Source: Streptomyces venezuelae (GTDB taxonomy: Bacteria; Actinomycetota; Actinomycetes; Streptomycetales; Streptomycetaceae). From it: a stretch of DNA of 64,000 nt. Numbering within the stretch: the stretch's first letter is position 1; every line of letters begins with the position of its first letter. Under the pieces are notes generated by a model, which saw only the letters and a program-made list of their open reading frames with translations, did not search any database and had not been told where the DNA came from. Of this stretch, positions 23,251 to 32,183 are shown piece after piece. The translations under genes and the position numbers were made by a program. The DNA is taken from contig NZ_CP029194.1 of assembly GCF_008642375.1 (NCBI RefSeq), positions 6,379,001 through 6,443,000 on the forward strand, in the 5' to 3' direction.

Positions 23251-23904
23251 ATGCCCACGCCTCGTGAGCAGCTCGCCGACGCCCGGCTCTACCTGTGCAC
23301 CGACGCCCGGAAGCGCCAGGGCGACCTGCCCGCCTTCCTCGACGCCGTGCTCTCCTCCGGGGTGGACATCGTGCAGCTCCGCGACAAGGGCATGGAGGCC
23401 GGCGAGGAGCTGGAGCACCTCGCCGTCTTCGCCGAGGCCGCCCGCCGGCACGGCAAGCTCCTCGCGGTGAACGACCGGGCGGACGTCGCCCACGCCATCG
23501 GCTCCGACGTCCTCCACCTCGGCCAGGGCGACCTGCCCGTCCCCGCCGCCCGCGCCATCCTCGGCGAGGAGGTCCTGATCGGCCGCTCCTGCCACGCCGA
23601 GTCCGAGGCGGCCGCGGCCGTCGTCGAACCGGGCGTGGACTACTTCTGCACCGGGCCCTGCTGGCCCACCCCCACCAAGCCGGGGCGGTACGCACCGGGG
23701 CTCGACCTCGTGCGGTACACGGCGGGTCTGGCTCAGAACCGCCCCTGGTTCGCCATCGGCGGCATCGACGAGACCAACCTCGACGAGGTCCTGGACGCGG
23801 GCGCCCGCCGGATCGTCGTCGTCCGTGCGATCACCGAGGCGGCGGACCCGGCGGCCGCCACCGCCGCCCTCGCCAAGCGCGTCCGTGAGCGTGCCGCGGC
23901 CTGA
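23251..23904 (+). CDS. thiE: Thiamine-phosphate synthase
   Basis: Joins the pyrimidine diphosphate and thiazole phosphate to make thiamine phosphate. 217 residues, TIM barrel with VDIVQLRDK, VNDRADVAHAIGSDVLHLGQGD, GRSCHAESEA and the pyrophosphate-binding FCTGPCWPTPTKPG; WFAIGGID near the end. ATG 23251 follows GACGGGGGG. Completes the thiazole branch with thiOSG 3 kb away on the opposite strand, but it lacks the TPP riboswitch seen there. Confidence 0.94.
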   Translation: MPTPREQLADARLYLCTDARKRQGDLPAFLDAVLSSGVDIVQLRDKGMEAGEELEHLAVFAEAARRHGKLLAVNDRADVAHAIGSDVLHLGQGDLPVPAARAILGEEVLIGRSCHAESEAAAAVVEPGVDYFCTGPCWPTPTKPGRYAPGLDLVRYTAGLAQNRPWFAIGGIDETNLDEVLDAGARRIVVVRAITEAADPAAATAALAKRVRERAAA

Positions 23905-24015
23905 GCGGGCCTCGTGGACGGTGTTCTCCTGGGCGCCCCGAACCGCGTCCCGGGAGAATGTCCGAAAAATTGTCCACAACGCGGACGCCTTCTACGCGGG
24001 TCCTCGACACCCGTC

Positions 24016-24021
24016 TAACCT
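24016..24021 (+). promoter_or_regulatory. metF -10 element
   Basis: TAACCT, six bases before ATG 24028; predicts a leaderless mRNA. Confidence 0.5.
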
Positions 24022-24027
24022 GCCCGT

Positions 24028-24945
24028 ATGGCCCTAGGTACCGCTTCCGTCCGCTCGGACCGCGCACGCACGGTCCGCGAGATCCTCGCTTCCGGCGGCA
24101 CGTCGTACTCCTTCGAGTTCTACGCGCCGCGGACCGCGAAGGGCGAGCAGGTCCTCTGGAACGCGATGCGCCGGGTCGAGGCCGTCGGCCCCAGCTTCGT
24201 CTCCGTGACCTACGGCGCCGGCGGCACCACCCGGGGCGGCACGGTCAAGGCCACCCAGAAGATCGCCTCCGACACCACGCTCACCCCCGTCGCGCACCTC
24301 ACCGCCGTCGACCACTCGGTGGCCGAACTGCGCAACGTCCTCGGACAGTACGCCGACGCCGGCATCCGCAACATGCTCGCGCTGCGCGGCGACCCGGCCG
24401 GCGACCCGCTGGGGGAGTGGGTCGAGCACCCGGAAGGCGTCCTGTACGCCGCCGACCTGGTCCGGCTCATCAAGGAGTCGGGCGACTTCTGCGTCGGCGT
24501 CGCGGCCTTCCCCGAGATGCACCCGCGCTCCACCGACTGGGACACGGACATCCGGCACTTCGTGGACAAGTGCCGCGCGGGCGCCGACTACGCGATCACC
24601 CAGATGTTCTTCGATCCGGAGAACTATCTGCGACTCCGCGACAGCGTGGCGAAGGCGGGCTGCGAGACCCCGATCATCCCCGAGGTCATGCCCGTTGTGA
24701 ACGTGAAGACCCTCGACCGGCTGCCGCAGCTGAGCAACGCCGCCTTCCCGGCGCATGTGAAAGACCGGATCCTCGCGGTCAAGGACGATCCGGCCGCTGT
24801 ACGCTCCATCGGTATCGAGTTCGCGACGGAGTTCTGCGCGCGTCTGCTCTCCGAGGGTGTCCCCGGACTGCACTTCATCACGCTGAACAGCTCCACCGCG
24901 ACGCTCGAGATCTACGAGAATCTCGGACTGCACCAGCAGTCGTGA
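24028..24945 (+). CDS. metF: Methylenetetrahydrofolate reductase
   Basis: Reduces 5,10-methylene- to 5-methyl-tetrahydrofolate for methionine synthesis, with FAD. 305 residues: SFEFYAPR near the N-terminus with the catalytic Glu, SVTYGAGG, the FAD-contacting NMLALRGDP, QMFFDPENY and the closing GLHFITLN. Cytoplasmic barrel of usual bacterial length. A metF-type gene (Rv2172c) is found at the corresponding place in mycobacteria. No SAM riboswitch was seen upstream. Confidence 0.94.
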   Translation: MALGTASVRSDRARTVREILASGGTSYSFEFYAPRTAKGEQVLWNAMRRVEAVGPSFVSVTYGAGGTTRGGTVKATQKIASDTTLTPVAHLTAVDHSVAELRNVLGQYADAGIRNMLALRGDPAGDPLGEWVEHPEGVLYAADLVRLIKESGDFCVGVAAFPEMHPRSTDWDTDIRHFVDKCRAGADYAITQMFFDPENYLRLRDSVAKAGCETPIIPEVMPVVNVKTLDRLPQLSNAAFPAHVKDRILAVKDDPAAVRSIGIEFATEFCARLLSEGVPGLHFITLNSSTATLEIYENLGLHQQS

Positions 24946-24999
24946 CCGGTCGTACCCGCCCCGACCCGCGGCGGTGACCGTGGAGAGGGGCGGCGGGGC

Positions 25000-25875
25000 A
25001 TGGGGTGGACGGTCCTCTACATCGCATTCGGCGTGGTCGCGCTGTGGCTGCTGGGGGAGGTGCTCCTCCAGTACAAGGCGCGGCTGCGCTGGCGACTGCT
25101 CGCCTTCACCGGCTTCCTCGGCGTGGTCCTGGGCGTCCTGCTGCCCTCGGTGGCGGTCATCATCGCCGGCGCGGTCGCCTTCGCCGTCGGCCAGACCTAT
25201 GTGACGCTCTCCTTCCGCCGCGGCTTCTCCACCGGCTGGGCGATCGGCGGGAACCCGGGCGCGAGCCGCCGCCGCAAGGCCGGTGCCCAGGCGGGGCCGA
25301 CGCTGGAGGTCACCGAGCTCTCGTACGACACCACCGACGCCTATGACACGGCGGACGGCCACCGCCACGACGACCCGGCCGTCACCGCCGCCGAGACCAC
25401 CGCGGTCTACGAGCCCCAGCCGCTGCCGGACGAGACCGGCCAGTACGGGATCTACGACATCGGCCGCCAGGACGCGGGCCACACCGGCCACCACGAGACC
25501 GGCCACCACGACTCGGGTCACCACGACACCGGTCAGGGCGCGGGCTACGGCACGGGGTACGAGCAGCCGCAGCAGCCCGCCTACGACCCGTACGCCCCGG
25601 CCTACGAGCAGCAGCCGGCCTACGACTACGGCGCGCCCGCCGCGCAGCAGCAGTACGCCGCCTACTCCGACCCGTACATCGGCCCGGGCACGGACGGCCA
25701 GCAGTACACCTCGTACTACGGCGACCCCTACGCCCCCTCCTACACCTACGACACCCCGCCCGGCGGCGTCTGGGTCCCGCAGCAGCGCGACACCGAACAG
25801 CCCCCGCAGCAGGCGCCGCAGCAGAGTCCGTACGGCTACGAGCAGCACCCGGACGAGCAGCACTACCGCTACTGA
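25000..25875 (+). CDS. Membrane-anchored protein with Tyr/Gln/Pro-rich tail
   Basis: 291 residues, no family that I recognise. Residues 4-22 and 33-65 are hydrophobic (two to three membrane helices), followed by a basic SRRRKAG stop-transfer segment. From about residue 85 the chain is disordered and rich in Tyr, Gln, Pro, Asp and His, with a short repeat HHETGHHDSGHHDTGQ near 165-180 and many YxPY/PAYD motifs after it. Such tails suggest multivalent binding or phosphorylation, but this is inference. Preceded by GGAGAGGGGCGG. It follows metF by 54 bp on the same strand and is probably read through from it. Confidence 0.75.
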   Translation: MGWTVLYIAFGVVALWLLGEVLLQYKARLRWRLLAFTGFLGVVLGVLLPSVAVIIAGAVAFAVGQTYVTLSFRRGFSTGWAIGGNPGASRRRKAGAQAGPTLEVTELSYDTTDAYDTADGHRHDDPAVTAAETTAVYEPQPLPDETGQYGIYDIGRQDAGHTGHHETGHHDSGHHDTGQGAGYGTGYEQPQQPAYDPYAPAYEQQPAYDYGAPAAQQQYAAYSDPYIGPGTDGQQYTSYYGDPYAPSYTYDTPPGGVWVPQQRDTEQPPQQAPQQSPYGYEQHPDEQHYRY

Positions 25876-25890
25876 CCGGGCGCGCCCTCG

Positions 25891-27333
25891 TCAGCGCGAG
25901 CCGCGGAAGTCCGCGCCCTCCACGATCAGGCCCGCCACCAGCGCGCCCGACATGCCCGCGTGGGCGAGCCCGCCGCCAGGGTGGGACCAGCCGCCCGCGA
26001 ACCAGAGCCCCGGCAGCGGCGAGCGGTTGGCGGCCGGGAGCAGCAGGCCGCGCCCGCCGCCGAGGGCCGGGCCCGGCACCTCGGCCGACCCGGTCTCCCG
26101 CCGCACGTCCTCCGGGGTGCGGACGTGCCGCCACAGCAGCCGCTCCCGCAGCCCCGGCACCGCCTGGGCGGCCGCCTCGACCATGAGGTCGGCGAAGGCC
26201 TCCCAGCCCTGACCGTCCCGCTCCGGAGCGGTGCGGACGGTCGCCGTCACCGTCACCGACTCGTGCTCCGCGTCCGGCCGCAGCGCCGGGTCGTCCGGCC
26301 GCAGCACCGTCACCGCCGGCCGCTCGCCCGCCGCGTGCACGACCGTGCGGTGGACGGCCGCCGGCTCCCGGGGCCCGCGCAGGGCCAGACAGACCGTCAC
26401 CCGGCTCGTCGCCGCCTCCTGGTGGCGTGGCAGGTCGTCCTCCCGGTCCCACGCCACGACGTGCTCGCGGTAGAGCGACGGCACCGGGGCGCCGGAGACG
26501 ACGTGGTCGGCCTCGACCGTCTCGCCCCCGGCCAGCCGGACTCCGGTCGCCCGGCCGCGCTCCTCCAGGACGTCCTCGACCGCCGTGCCGAAGACGAAAT
26601 CCACCCGCCGCTTCCGGCAGCGCTCGTACACCGCGTCGGCGAGCGCCCGCAGGCCCCCGCCCACGTACCAGCTGCCGAAGGTCTGCTCCATGTAGGGCAG
26701 GACGGCGGCCGAGGCCGGAGCGGTCGCCGGGTCGAAGCCGTACGACCACGCGTACGCGTCGAGCAGGGCGGCGAGCCGGGGATCGCCCAGCTCCCGCGCC
26801 CCGACCTGGGCGAGCGTCGTCGTCGGCCGGCGCAGCAGACCCGCCTTCAGCGCAGGGTACGGCTCGCGGGCCAGCGGCGCGGGGTCGGCCGGCTGCGGCT
26901 CCTCCAGGAGCGGGCGCCGCGTCCGGTCCCAGGCCTCGCGGGCCCGCGTCAGGAACTCGCCCCAGCGCTCGCCCGCGCCCGCGCCGAGCGCCGCGTCCAG
27001 AGCGGAGACCGTGCCGGCCCGGGAGGCGTTCGGCAGGTCGACGCGCGTGCCGTCCGCGAAGACATGACGGCTCGCCGGGTCGACCTGGGTCAGCGCGACG
27101 CACTCCTCCAGGGGCTCCTTGCCCGTCTTCACGAACAGGTCCCGGTAGACGGCGGGCAGGTGCAGCAGCCCCGGGCCGGTGTCGAAGGCGAAGCCCTCGC
27201 GGGCGAAGCGGCCGACCGCCCCGCCGTATGTCGCCGTCCGCTCGTACACCGTCACCCGGTGGCCCGCCACGGCCAGTCGGGCCGCCGTCGCCATGGCGCC
27301 GAGTCCCGCGCCGATCACCACAATCCGTGCCAT
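25891..27333 (-). CDS. Phytoene desaturase-like FAD oxidoreductase
   Basis: 480 residues of the CrtI/amine-oxidase superfamily: the FAD motif VVIGAGLGAMATAARLAVAGHRVTVYE begins at residue 4, YGGAVGRF and FDTGPGLLHLP follow as in CrtI, and the C-terminal FAGGWSHPGGGLAHAGMSGALVA is the second FAD signature. No other carotenoid gene is nearby, so the substrate is uncertain; many actinobacterial paralogues are stand-alone. Starts at ATG 27333 with TAGGGT seven bases upstream (leaderless). It lies 33 bp downstream of the DUF4126 gene. Confidence 0.85.
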   Translation of the reverse strand: MARIVVIGAGLGAMATAARLAVAGHRVTVYERTATYGGAVGRFAREGFAFDTGPGLLHLPAVYRDLFVKTGKEPLEECVALTQVDPASRHVFADGTRVDLPNASRAGTVSALDAALGAGAGERWGEFLTRAREAWDRTRRPLLEEPQPADPAPLAREPYPALKAGLLRRPTTTLAQVGARELGDPRLAALLDAYAWSYGFDPATAPASAAVLPYMEQTFGSWYVGGGLRALADAVYERCRKRRVDFVFGTAVEDVLEERGRATGVRLAGGETVEADHVVSGAPVPSLYREHVVAWDREDDLPRHQEAATSRVTVCLALRGPREPAAVHRTVVHAAGERPAVTVLRPDDPALRPDAEHESVTVTATVRTAPERDGQGWEAFADLMVEAAAQAVPGLRERLLWRHVRTPEDVRRETGSAEVPGPALGGGRGLLLPAANRSPLPGLWFAGGWSHPGGGLAHAGMSGALVAGLIVEGADFRGSR

Positions 27334-27340
27334 GTCAGCG

Positions 27341-27346
27341 ACCCTA
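27341..27346 (-). promoter_or_regulatory. -10 element of the CrtI-like gene
   Basis: TAGGGT on the minus strand, seven bases before ATG 27333. Confidence 0.5.
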
Positions 27347-27366
27347 TCCGGCGGGTCGGACACCGC

Positions 27367-28014
27367 TCAGAAGTGGTCGGACTCGTCCGGCGGGGGCTGC
27401 GTCCGCGCGGCGCGTCTCTCCGCGTACGCCAGCTGCTTCTCCTCACGCCGCTGGGACCGGCGGCGCAGGAAGCGACGGATCTTCTGGGCGAGGAAGAACA
27501 GTATGGCCAGGCCGAGGGCGAGCAGGACGGCCGCGATGATCGACGCCGCCACCGGGTTGAAGATCGCGAAGGTGACGATCGCGGCCACCCCGAGGTCCTC
27601 CGCCAGGCTCAGCGCGACGTTCGAGAACGGCTCCGGCGAGGTGTTGACCGCCATCCTCGTCCCGGCCTTGACGAAGTGGCTCAGGAGGGCCGTCGAGCCG
27701 CCGACCGCGCCCGCCGCCAGCTGCGGCAGCGAACCGTCCTGACCGGCGAGGAGAGCGGCCACCACGGCACCCGCGATCGGCCGGATCACCGTGTGGACGG
27801 AGTCCCAGGCCGAGTCGACGTACGGGATCTTGTCCGCCACCGCCTCGCACAGGAACAGCACGCCCGCGACGACGAGGACATCGGTGCGCTGCAAGGACTC
27901 GGGCACCTCGTCGGTCAGCCCGGCCGCGCCGAAGACGCCGAGCAGCAGGACCACCGCGTACGCGTTGATCCCGCTAGCCCAGCCGCTGGTGAACACCAGG
28001 GGGAGTACCGACAC
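27367..28014 (-). CDS. DUF4126 membrane protein
   Basis: 215 residues with about five to six membrane helices, matching DUF4126: SVLPLVFTSGWASGINAYAVVLLLG at the N-terminus, the polar helix around DKIPYVDSAWDSVHTVIRPIAGA, and a basic Arg/Lys-rich cytoplasmic tail (RRFLRRRSQRREEKQ). Function unknown. GTG 28014 is chosen because TACGAT is seven bases upstream and the protein then begins at the conserved first helix; further in-frame extension runs into low-complexity sequence. Confidence 0.8.
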   Translation of the reverse strand: MSVLPLVFTSGWASGINAYAVVLLLGVFGAAGLTDEVPESLQRTDVLVVAGVLFLCEAVADKIPYVDSAWDSVHTVIRPIAGAVVAALLAGQDGSLPQLAAGAVGGSTALLSHFVKAGTRMAVNTSPEPFSNVALSLAEDLGVAAIVTFAIFNPVAASIIAAVLLALGLAILFFLAQKIRRFLRRRSQRREEKQLAYAERRAARTQPPPDESDHF

Positions 28015-28233
28015 GCCCGCGATCGTAACCAGGACTGAGTATCCGTACCTAGAGGGCGAGATGAGTAGGTTCGCGGATGGGCCCGGAGCCGCCGGGACGG
28101 AAGAGTGGTGACCACGGAAGGGGCGCGGCTCCGGCACCGCCGGCACGGGGCTGCGGAACGGGGCCGCGCGCCTACCGACTCCGGGGCACGGGGGATGTGC
28201 CGCGGGGGTGCACGGGGGTGCACGCGAAGAAAG
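28015..28233. other. Intergenic region with the DUF4126 promoter
   Basis: Contains TACGAT (28022-28027, minus strand) as the DUF4126 -10. I see no gene or further conserved motif. Confidence 0.5.
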
Positions 28234-28285
28234 AAGGCCGGTGCGGTGGGGCTCGGGGGGGAACGAGCCTCACCGCACCGGCCTT
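28234..28285 (-). terminator. Terminator of the ABC/YhgE/TetR operon
   Basis: A 22-bp stem with one mismatch (AAGGCCGGTGCGGTG paired with CACCGCACCGGCCTT, continued by GGCTCG/CGAGCC), 8-base loop, just after the TetR stop. Confidence 0.85.
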
Positions 28286-28297
28286 TCGCGTACGGGC

Positions 28298-28906
28298 CTA
28301 CCGGCCGCCGACCCGGCCGTGGAGCAGGCGCGAGAGCGCCGCGTGCACGTCGTCGAGCGAACGCTCGCTCTGGAAGGCCTGCCAGTCGAGCGCCGCCACG
28401 AGCACCATCCCGACCAGGGCCGCCGCCGTCAGCTGGACGTCGATGTCCTCGCTCAGCTCACCGGCCGCGACCCCGTCCCGCAGGACCCCCTCGACCACCG
28501 CGACGGCCTCCTGGCGGACCACCAGGAGCGTCGAGTTCCAGGCCCGGTTGGTGCGCCAGAGCTCGGCCACGTACAGCTGGGTGAAGGCCGGGTAGCGGTC
28601 GATGAAGACGAGTCCCGCCCGGATCATCGCGTCCAGCGCGTCGATCCGGCTGCCGCCCCGCTCGTCCGTCTCCTCCGCCGCGGCCCGCAGCGAGGCGGTG
28701 AGCAGCGAGACCCCGTGCCGCAGCAGCTCCTCGAAGAGCTCGGTCTTGCTCTTGAAGTTGTAGTAGACCGTGCCCTTGGCCACCCCGGCCCGCTCGGCGA
28801 TCTCGTCCACCGTCGTCGCGGAGAAGCCCTGCTCCGCGATGAGCGTGACGGCCGCCTCGTAGAGCTTCGCGCGCGTGGCCTGGCGTCGGGTGCTGCTGCT
28901 GTCCAT
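28298..28906 (-). CDS. TetR family repressor
   Basis: 202 residues: helix-turn-helix at about 10-55 (TVDEIAERAGVAKGTVYYNFKSKTELF) and an all-helical ligand domain. It ends the operon ABC ATPase-YhgE-tetR, so it probably represses its own operon through the palindrome at 32042-32067 and responds to a hydrophobic ligand or membrane stress (inference). ATG 28906 is 43 bp after the YhgE stop; GAGAAT seven bases before the ATG might also give a secondary leaderless transcript. Confidence 0.88.
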   Translation of the reverse strand: MDSSSTRRQATRAKLYEAAVTLIAEQGFSATTVDEIAERAGVAKGTVYYNFKSKTELFEELLRHGVSLLTASLRAAAEETDERGGSRIDALDAMIRAGLVFIDRYPAFTQLYVAELWRTNRAWNSTLLVVRQEAVAVVEGVLRDGVAAGELSEDIDVQLTAAALVGMVLVAALDWQAFQSERSLDDVHAALSRLLHGRVGGR

Positions 28907-28949
28907 GGGGTCGATTCTCACAGGTGTCGGGGGTGTCACCGGCCCTGTC

Positions 28950-31037
28950 TCACAGGGTCAGCTCGGGGTGGAGTCGGTCGAGCGTCCAGACCTGCCGCTT
29001 CCGGGCGGAGACGGCGGTCAGGGCCAGGGCGCCCAGGGTGAAGGCGGTCAGCACCGCGCAGGCCTGCCAGACCGGTTCGATCCCGCCGCCCGTGATCAGC
29101 CGGCGCAGCGCCTCGACCACGTACGTCATCGGCAGGAAGGGGTGGATCGCGTTGAAGAAGCCCGGGCTGGTCTGGACGGGGTAGGTGCCGCCCGCCGAGG
29201 TCAGCTGGAGCATCAGCACCGCGAGCACGAGGATCCGGCCCGCCGCGCCGAAGCGGGCGTTGAGCCACTGGATGATCGCGGCGAAGCAGCAGGTGACCAG
29301 GGCGAGGAAGCCGATCGTGCCCGCGGCCCTGGCCATCTGGAGGCCGAGGCCCCAGTGCAGGACGGACATGAGGGCCCCGACCTGGAGGATGCCGATCGCC
29401 GCCACCGGGAGCCAGCCCGCGAGCGCGATCCGCCAGGCCGAACCGCCGGCGGCGAGGGCGCGCCTGTTGAGCGGCTGGATGATCATGTACGCGACCATCG
29501 CGCCGACCCACAGGGAGAGCGGGATGAAGTACGGGGCGAAGCCCGTGCCGTAGTTCGGCGCCTTGTGCAGGGACTGGGAGGCCAGCTGCACCGGGTCGGC
29601 CATGACCTCCGTACGCCGGTCGCGGTCCTTCTCGTCGTAGTCGGGGATCTGCTTGACCCCGTCGTGCAGACCGACGGCCAGTGCGCCGGAGCCGTCGGCC
29701 AGCTTGAACAGCCCGCCGTCGAGCTCGCCCGCGCCCTTCTTGAGCTTGCCGATGCCCGTGTCGAGGTCGGCCGAGCCGCTCTTGGCGCCGCTGATGCCGG
29801 TGTGGAGCTTGTCCGCGCCGTCGGCGACCTTCTTGGCGCCCGCGTTGAGCTCGTTGATCTTCCTGATGGCGTCCTCGACGTCCTCGTCGAGGTGCGGGGC
29901 GCGGACGGCCAGTTCGTCGGCCTGCTTCTTGAGCTTGACGAGCCGCGCGTCCAGGGTCTTGAGGTCGCCGGTGCTGTTCTTGGTCAGGGCGTGCACGTCG
30001 TCGGCGATGGTCGCCACGTCGTTCGCGGAGACCGTGGCCTTCTTGAGCACCCCGCACACCTTCGCGTCGGGCTCCGGGTTCTTCTCGCACTCGTCGCGGT
30101 GGAGGGCGGCGAGTCCGTCGTTCGCCGCGTGCGCGCCGGCCCGGACCACCGGGGCGCGCTTGACGACGTCGTCGAGGTTGTTGCGGACGGCCTCGATGGA
30201 GTCCGAGGCGAGACGGGCGCTGTCGCGGATCGACGTGCCGTTGTTCGCCAGGTACGGGCGGACCTTGTCGGCGGTGCCGTTGACCTTGTCGGCGAGCTTC
30301 TGCGTGCCGTTCGCGACCTTGCGGGCACCGTTCTCGACGTCCCGGGCACCCTTGTCGAGCTTCTTCAGGCCGGCGGACAGGTCGCCGCTGCCCTCCTTGG
30401 CGTCCTTGAGGCCCGCGGCCAGGTCCTTGGAGCCCTTCTTCGCCTTGTCCACACCGTCCTTGAGGTCGTCCGCGCCCTTGGCGGCCTTCGCGGTGGCCTC
30501 GTGGATGTCGGAGAAGGAGATGAAGATCTTGTCGAGGAAGGTGCGGGAGGACTTGGTGGAGGCCGCCGTGCGCACCTCGGAGAAGACCGTGCGGGAGATC
30601 TGGCCGACGATGTAGTTGTTGGCGTCGTTCGTCCGGACCCGGAGGGCGCCGGTCTCGGGGGAGTCGCCGGAGCTGGAGGCGATCCGCGAGCTGAAGTCGC
30701 CGGGCATGGTGAGCGACAGGTAGTACGTCCCGTCCTCGACGCCCTTGCGCGCCTCGGCGTCGCTCACCCGGTGCCACGCGAAGGTGTTGCTCTCCAGGAG
30801 CCCCTCGGCGATGTCGTCACCGGCGTTGATCTTCTTGCCGTCGGCGGTGGCGCCCCGGTCCTCGTTGACGAGGGCGACGGGGATCTTGTCGAGTCTGCTG
30901 TACGGGTCCCAGAACGAGTACAGGTACAGGGCGCCGTAGAGCAGCGGCAGCAGCAGGATCGCGACGAGCGCGGCGCGCGGCAGCTTGCCCCTGCCGAAGC
31001 GCTTCAGCTCAAGAGCGGCCAGTTTCGGCGAGCGCAT
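28950..31037 (-). CDS. YhgE/Pip family membrane protein (ABC-2 type permease)
   Basis: 695 residues. One membrane helix at about 22-43, a long extracytoplasmic region (about 60-480) made of heptad-like helices (KGADDLKDGVDKAKKGSKDL, ADGADKLHTGISGAKSG and similar), and about five helices at the C-terminus (about 500-690). This is the YhgE/Pip and ESX-associated YhgE layout, related to ABC-2 permeases such as SmpB-like and type VII accessory proteins. Function in Streptomyces is not settled; export of a peptide or lipid has been proposed for relatives. Its start overlaps the ATPase gene by 29 bp, arguing for one complex. Confidence 0.85.
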   Translation of the reverse strand: MRSPKLAALELKRFGRGKLPRAALVAILLLPLLYGALYLYSFWDPYSRLDKIPVALVNEDRGATADGKKINAGDDIAEGLLESNTFAWHRVSDAEARKGVEDGTYYLSLTMPGDFSSRIASSSGDSPETGALRVRTNDANNYIVGQISRTVFSEVRTAASTKSSRTFLDKIFISFSDIHEATAKAAKGADDLKDGVDKAKKGSKDLAAGLKDAKEGSGDLSAGLKKLDKGARDVENGARKVANGTQKLADKVNGTADKVRPYLANNGTSIRDSARLASDSIEAVRNNLDDVVKRAPVVRAGAHAANDGLAALHRDECEKNPEPDAKVCGVLKKATVSANDVATIADDVHALTKNSTGDLKTLDARLVKLKKQADELAVRAPHLDEDVEDAIRKINELNAGAKKVADGADKLHTGISGAKSGSADLDTGIGKLKKGAGELDGGLFKLADGSGALAVGLHDGVKQIPDYDEKDRDRRTEVMADPVQLASQSLHKAPNYGTGFAPYFIPLSLWVGAMVAYMIIQPLNRRALAAGGSAWRIALAGWLPVAAIGILQVGALMSVLHWGLGLQMARAAGTIGFLALVTCCFAAIIQWLNARFGAAGRILVLAVLMLQLTSAGGTYPVQTSPGFFNAIHPFLPMTYVVEALRRLITGGGIEPVWQACAVLTAFTLGALALTAVSARKRQVWTLDRLHPELTL

Positions 31038-32019
31038 CGGCCGTCCCCTCCTCGGTGTCGTCCTGGGTGTCGTCTTCGGTGCCGGCGTCCGCGTCGTCGT
31101 CCGCGTCGGCTTCGGTGGTGGCGGGCTCGGCCTCGTCGGGCTCGGATCCCTGCTCGGGCCCCGGCTCGGGCTCCGCGGCCTTCCCCGGCTTCTCGGCCTT
31201 CCCGGGCTTCTCGGCCTTCTCGGGCTTCTCGAGCGTGGTGACCTTCTCGGCCTTCGAGGGCTCTTCCGGGTCCTCCGGCTGCTCCGGGTCCTCCGGCAGC
31301 TCCGCCGCGTCGGTGGTCGTCGTGATCCGCTGGGCGCCGGCCGGGGCCTCGGCGCAGACGGCGAGGACGGTCGTCCCGGCCTCGGCCACCGAGCGCAGCA
31401 GCGTCCAGACCTCGGCCCGGTCGGCGTCCGAGAGCTTCAGGTCCGTGTCGTCCAGGGCGAGCAGCCGGGGCCGGCCGACGAGGGCCAGCGCGATGGAGAG
31501 GCGCAGCGCTTCGAGCCGCTCCAGATCGCGTACGGAGGTCCGCTCGCCCTTCGGCAGGGCGGCGATGTCGAGGCCGGAGGCCGCGACGGCCTCGTCGATC
31601 CTGGACCGGGCCTCCGCCGCCCGCTCGGCGGGGCGCCGCAGGAACGCCCGTACGGAACCGTCGAAGCGGCGCTGGAGCAGCGCCCGCTCGCGCAGGTGCT
31701 CGGCGACCGTGAAGGCGGGGTCCAGCTCGCTCACACCGGGCACCTGCCCGAGCGCGCTGAAGCGGCGCACCGCGCCCAGCTTGCGGGGCAGCCGCACCCC
31801 GCCGACCTCGGCGTGTCCCTCCGTGGCCTTCATGCGGCCCGTGAGGGCGAGCAGCAGGCACGTGCGACCGGAGCCGGACGGGCCCTCGATCGCCACCAGC
31901 GCGCCCGGTTCGGCCCGGAAGGAGACCTCCCGGAAGGCCCAGCCGCGCGGTCCCTTCAATCCGAAGCCGTCCGCGACGACGGCGGCGCCGTGCGGCTGCT
32001 CCTCTGCCTCCGCTCCCAC
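31009..32019 (-). CDS. Degenerate ABC transporter ATPase with acidic tail
   Basis: 336 residues. An ABC-type nucleotide-binding domain (about 12-225), but the key motifs are altered: Walker A reads GPSGSGRT (Arg52 for the conserved Lys), no LSGGQ signature is visible where expected (about 160-175), and Walker B LLALDD has Asp191 instead of the catalytic Glu. From about residue 230 the chain is a low-complexity tail with KAEKP repeats and a strongly acidic end. Start uncertain: GTG 32019 has a G-run six bases upstream; GTG 32034 is the alternative. Transcribed with YhgE and tetR. It may be a regulatory or structural ATP-binding subunit. Confidence 0.78.
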   Translation of the reverse strand: MGAEAEEQPHGAAVVADGFGLKGPRGWAFREVSFRAEPGALVAIEGPSGSGRTCLLLALTGRMKATEGHAEVGGVRLPRKLGAVRRFSALGQVPGVSELDPAFTVAEHLRERALLQRRFDGSVRAFLRRPAERAAEARSRIDEAVAASGLDIAALPKGERTSVRDLERLEALRLSIALALVGRPRLLALDDTDLKLSDADRAEVWTLLRSVAEAGTTVLAVCAEAPAGAQRITTTTDAAELPEDPEQPEDPEEPSKAEKVTTLEKPEKAEKPGKAEKPGKAAEPEPGPEQGSEPDEAEPATTEADADDDADAGTEDDTQDDTEEGTADALAETGRS

Positions 32020-32041
32020 GGGCCCACCCCCCACTTCCCCA

Positions 32042-32067
32042 TTTTGAACTGACTGGTCAGTCCAAAA
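32042..32067. promoter_or_regulatory. TetR-type operator
   Basis: A 26-bp palindrome with one mismatch: TTTTGAACTGAC-TG-GTCAGTCCAAAA. It covers the predicted transcription start of the ABC/YhgE/tetR operon. Confidence 0.8.
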
Positions 32068-32094
32068 GTTACCCCGGGGTAGTGGATCACGCAA
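32066..32094 (-). promoter_or_regulatory. Promoter of the ABC/YhgE/TetR operon
   Basis: On the minus strand TTGCGT (32089-32094), 17-base spacer, TAACTT (32066-32071). The expected start near 32059 lies in the operator, giving a simple repression design. Confidence 0.7.
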
Positions 32095-32183
32095 AAGCCC
32101 AGGTCAGCCCGCGTTGTCAGTGGGGCCCTGCACGATGGACACATACGGCCACAGCGCCGTCACGCGACGACAGGAGGCACGTC

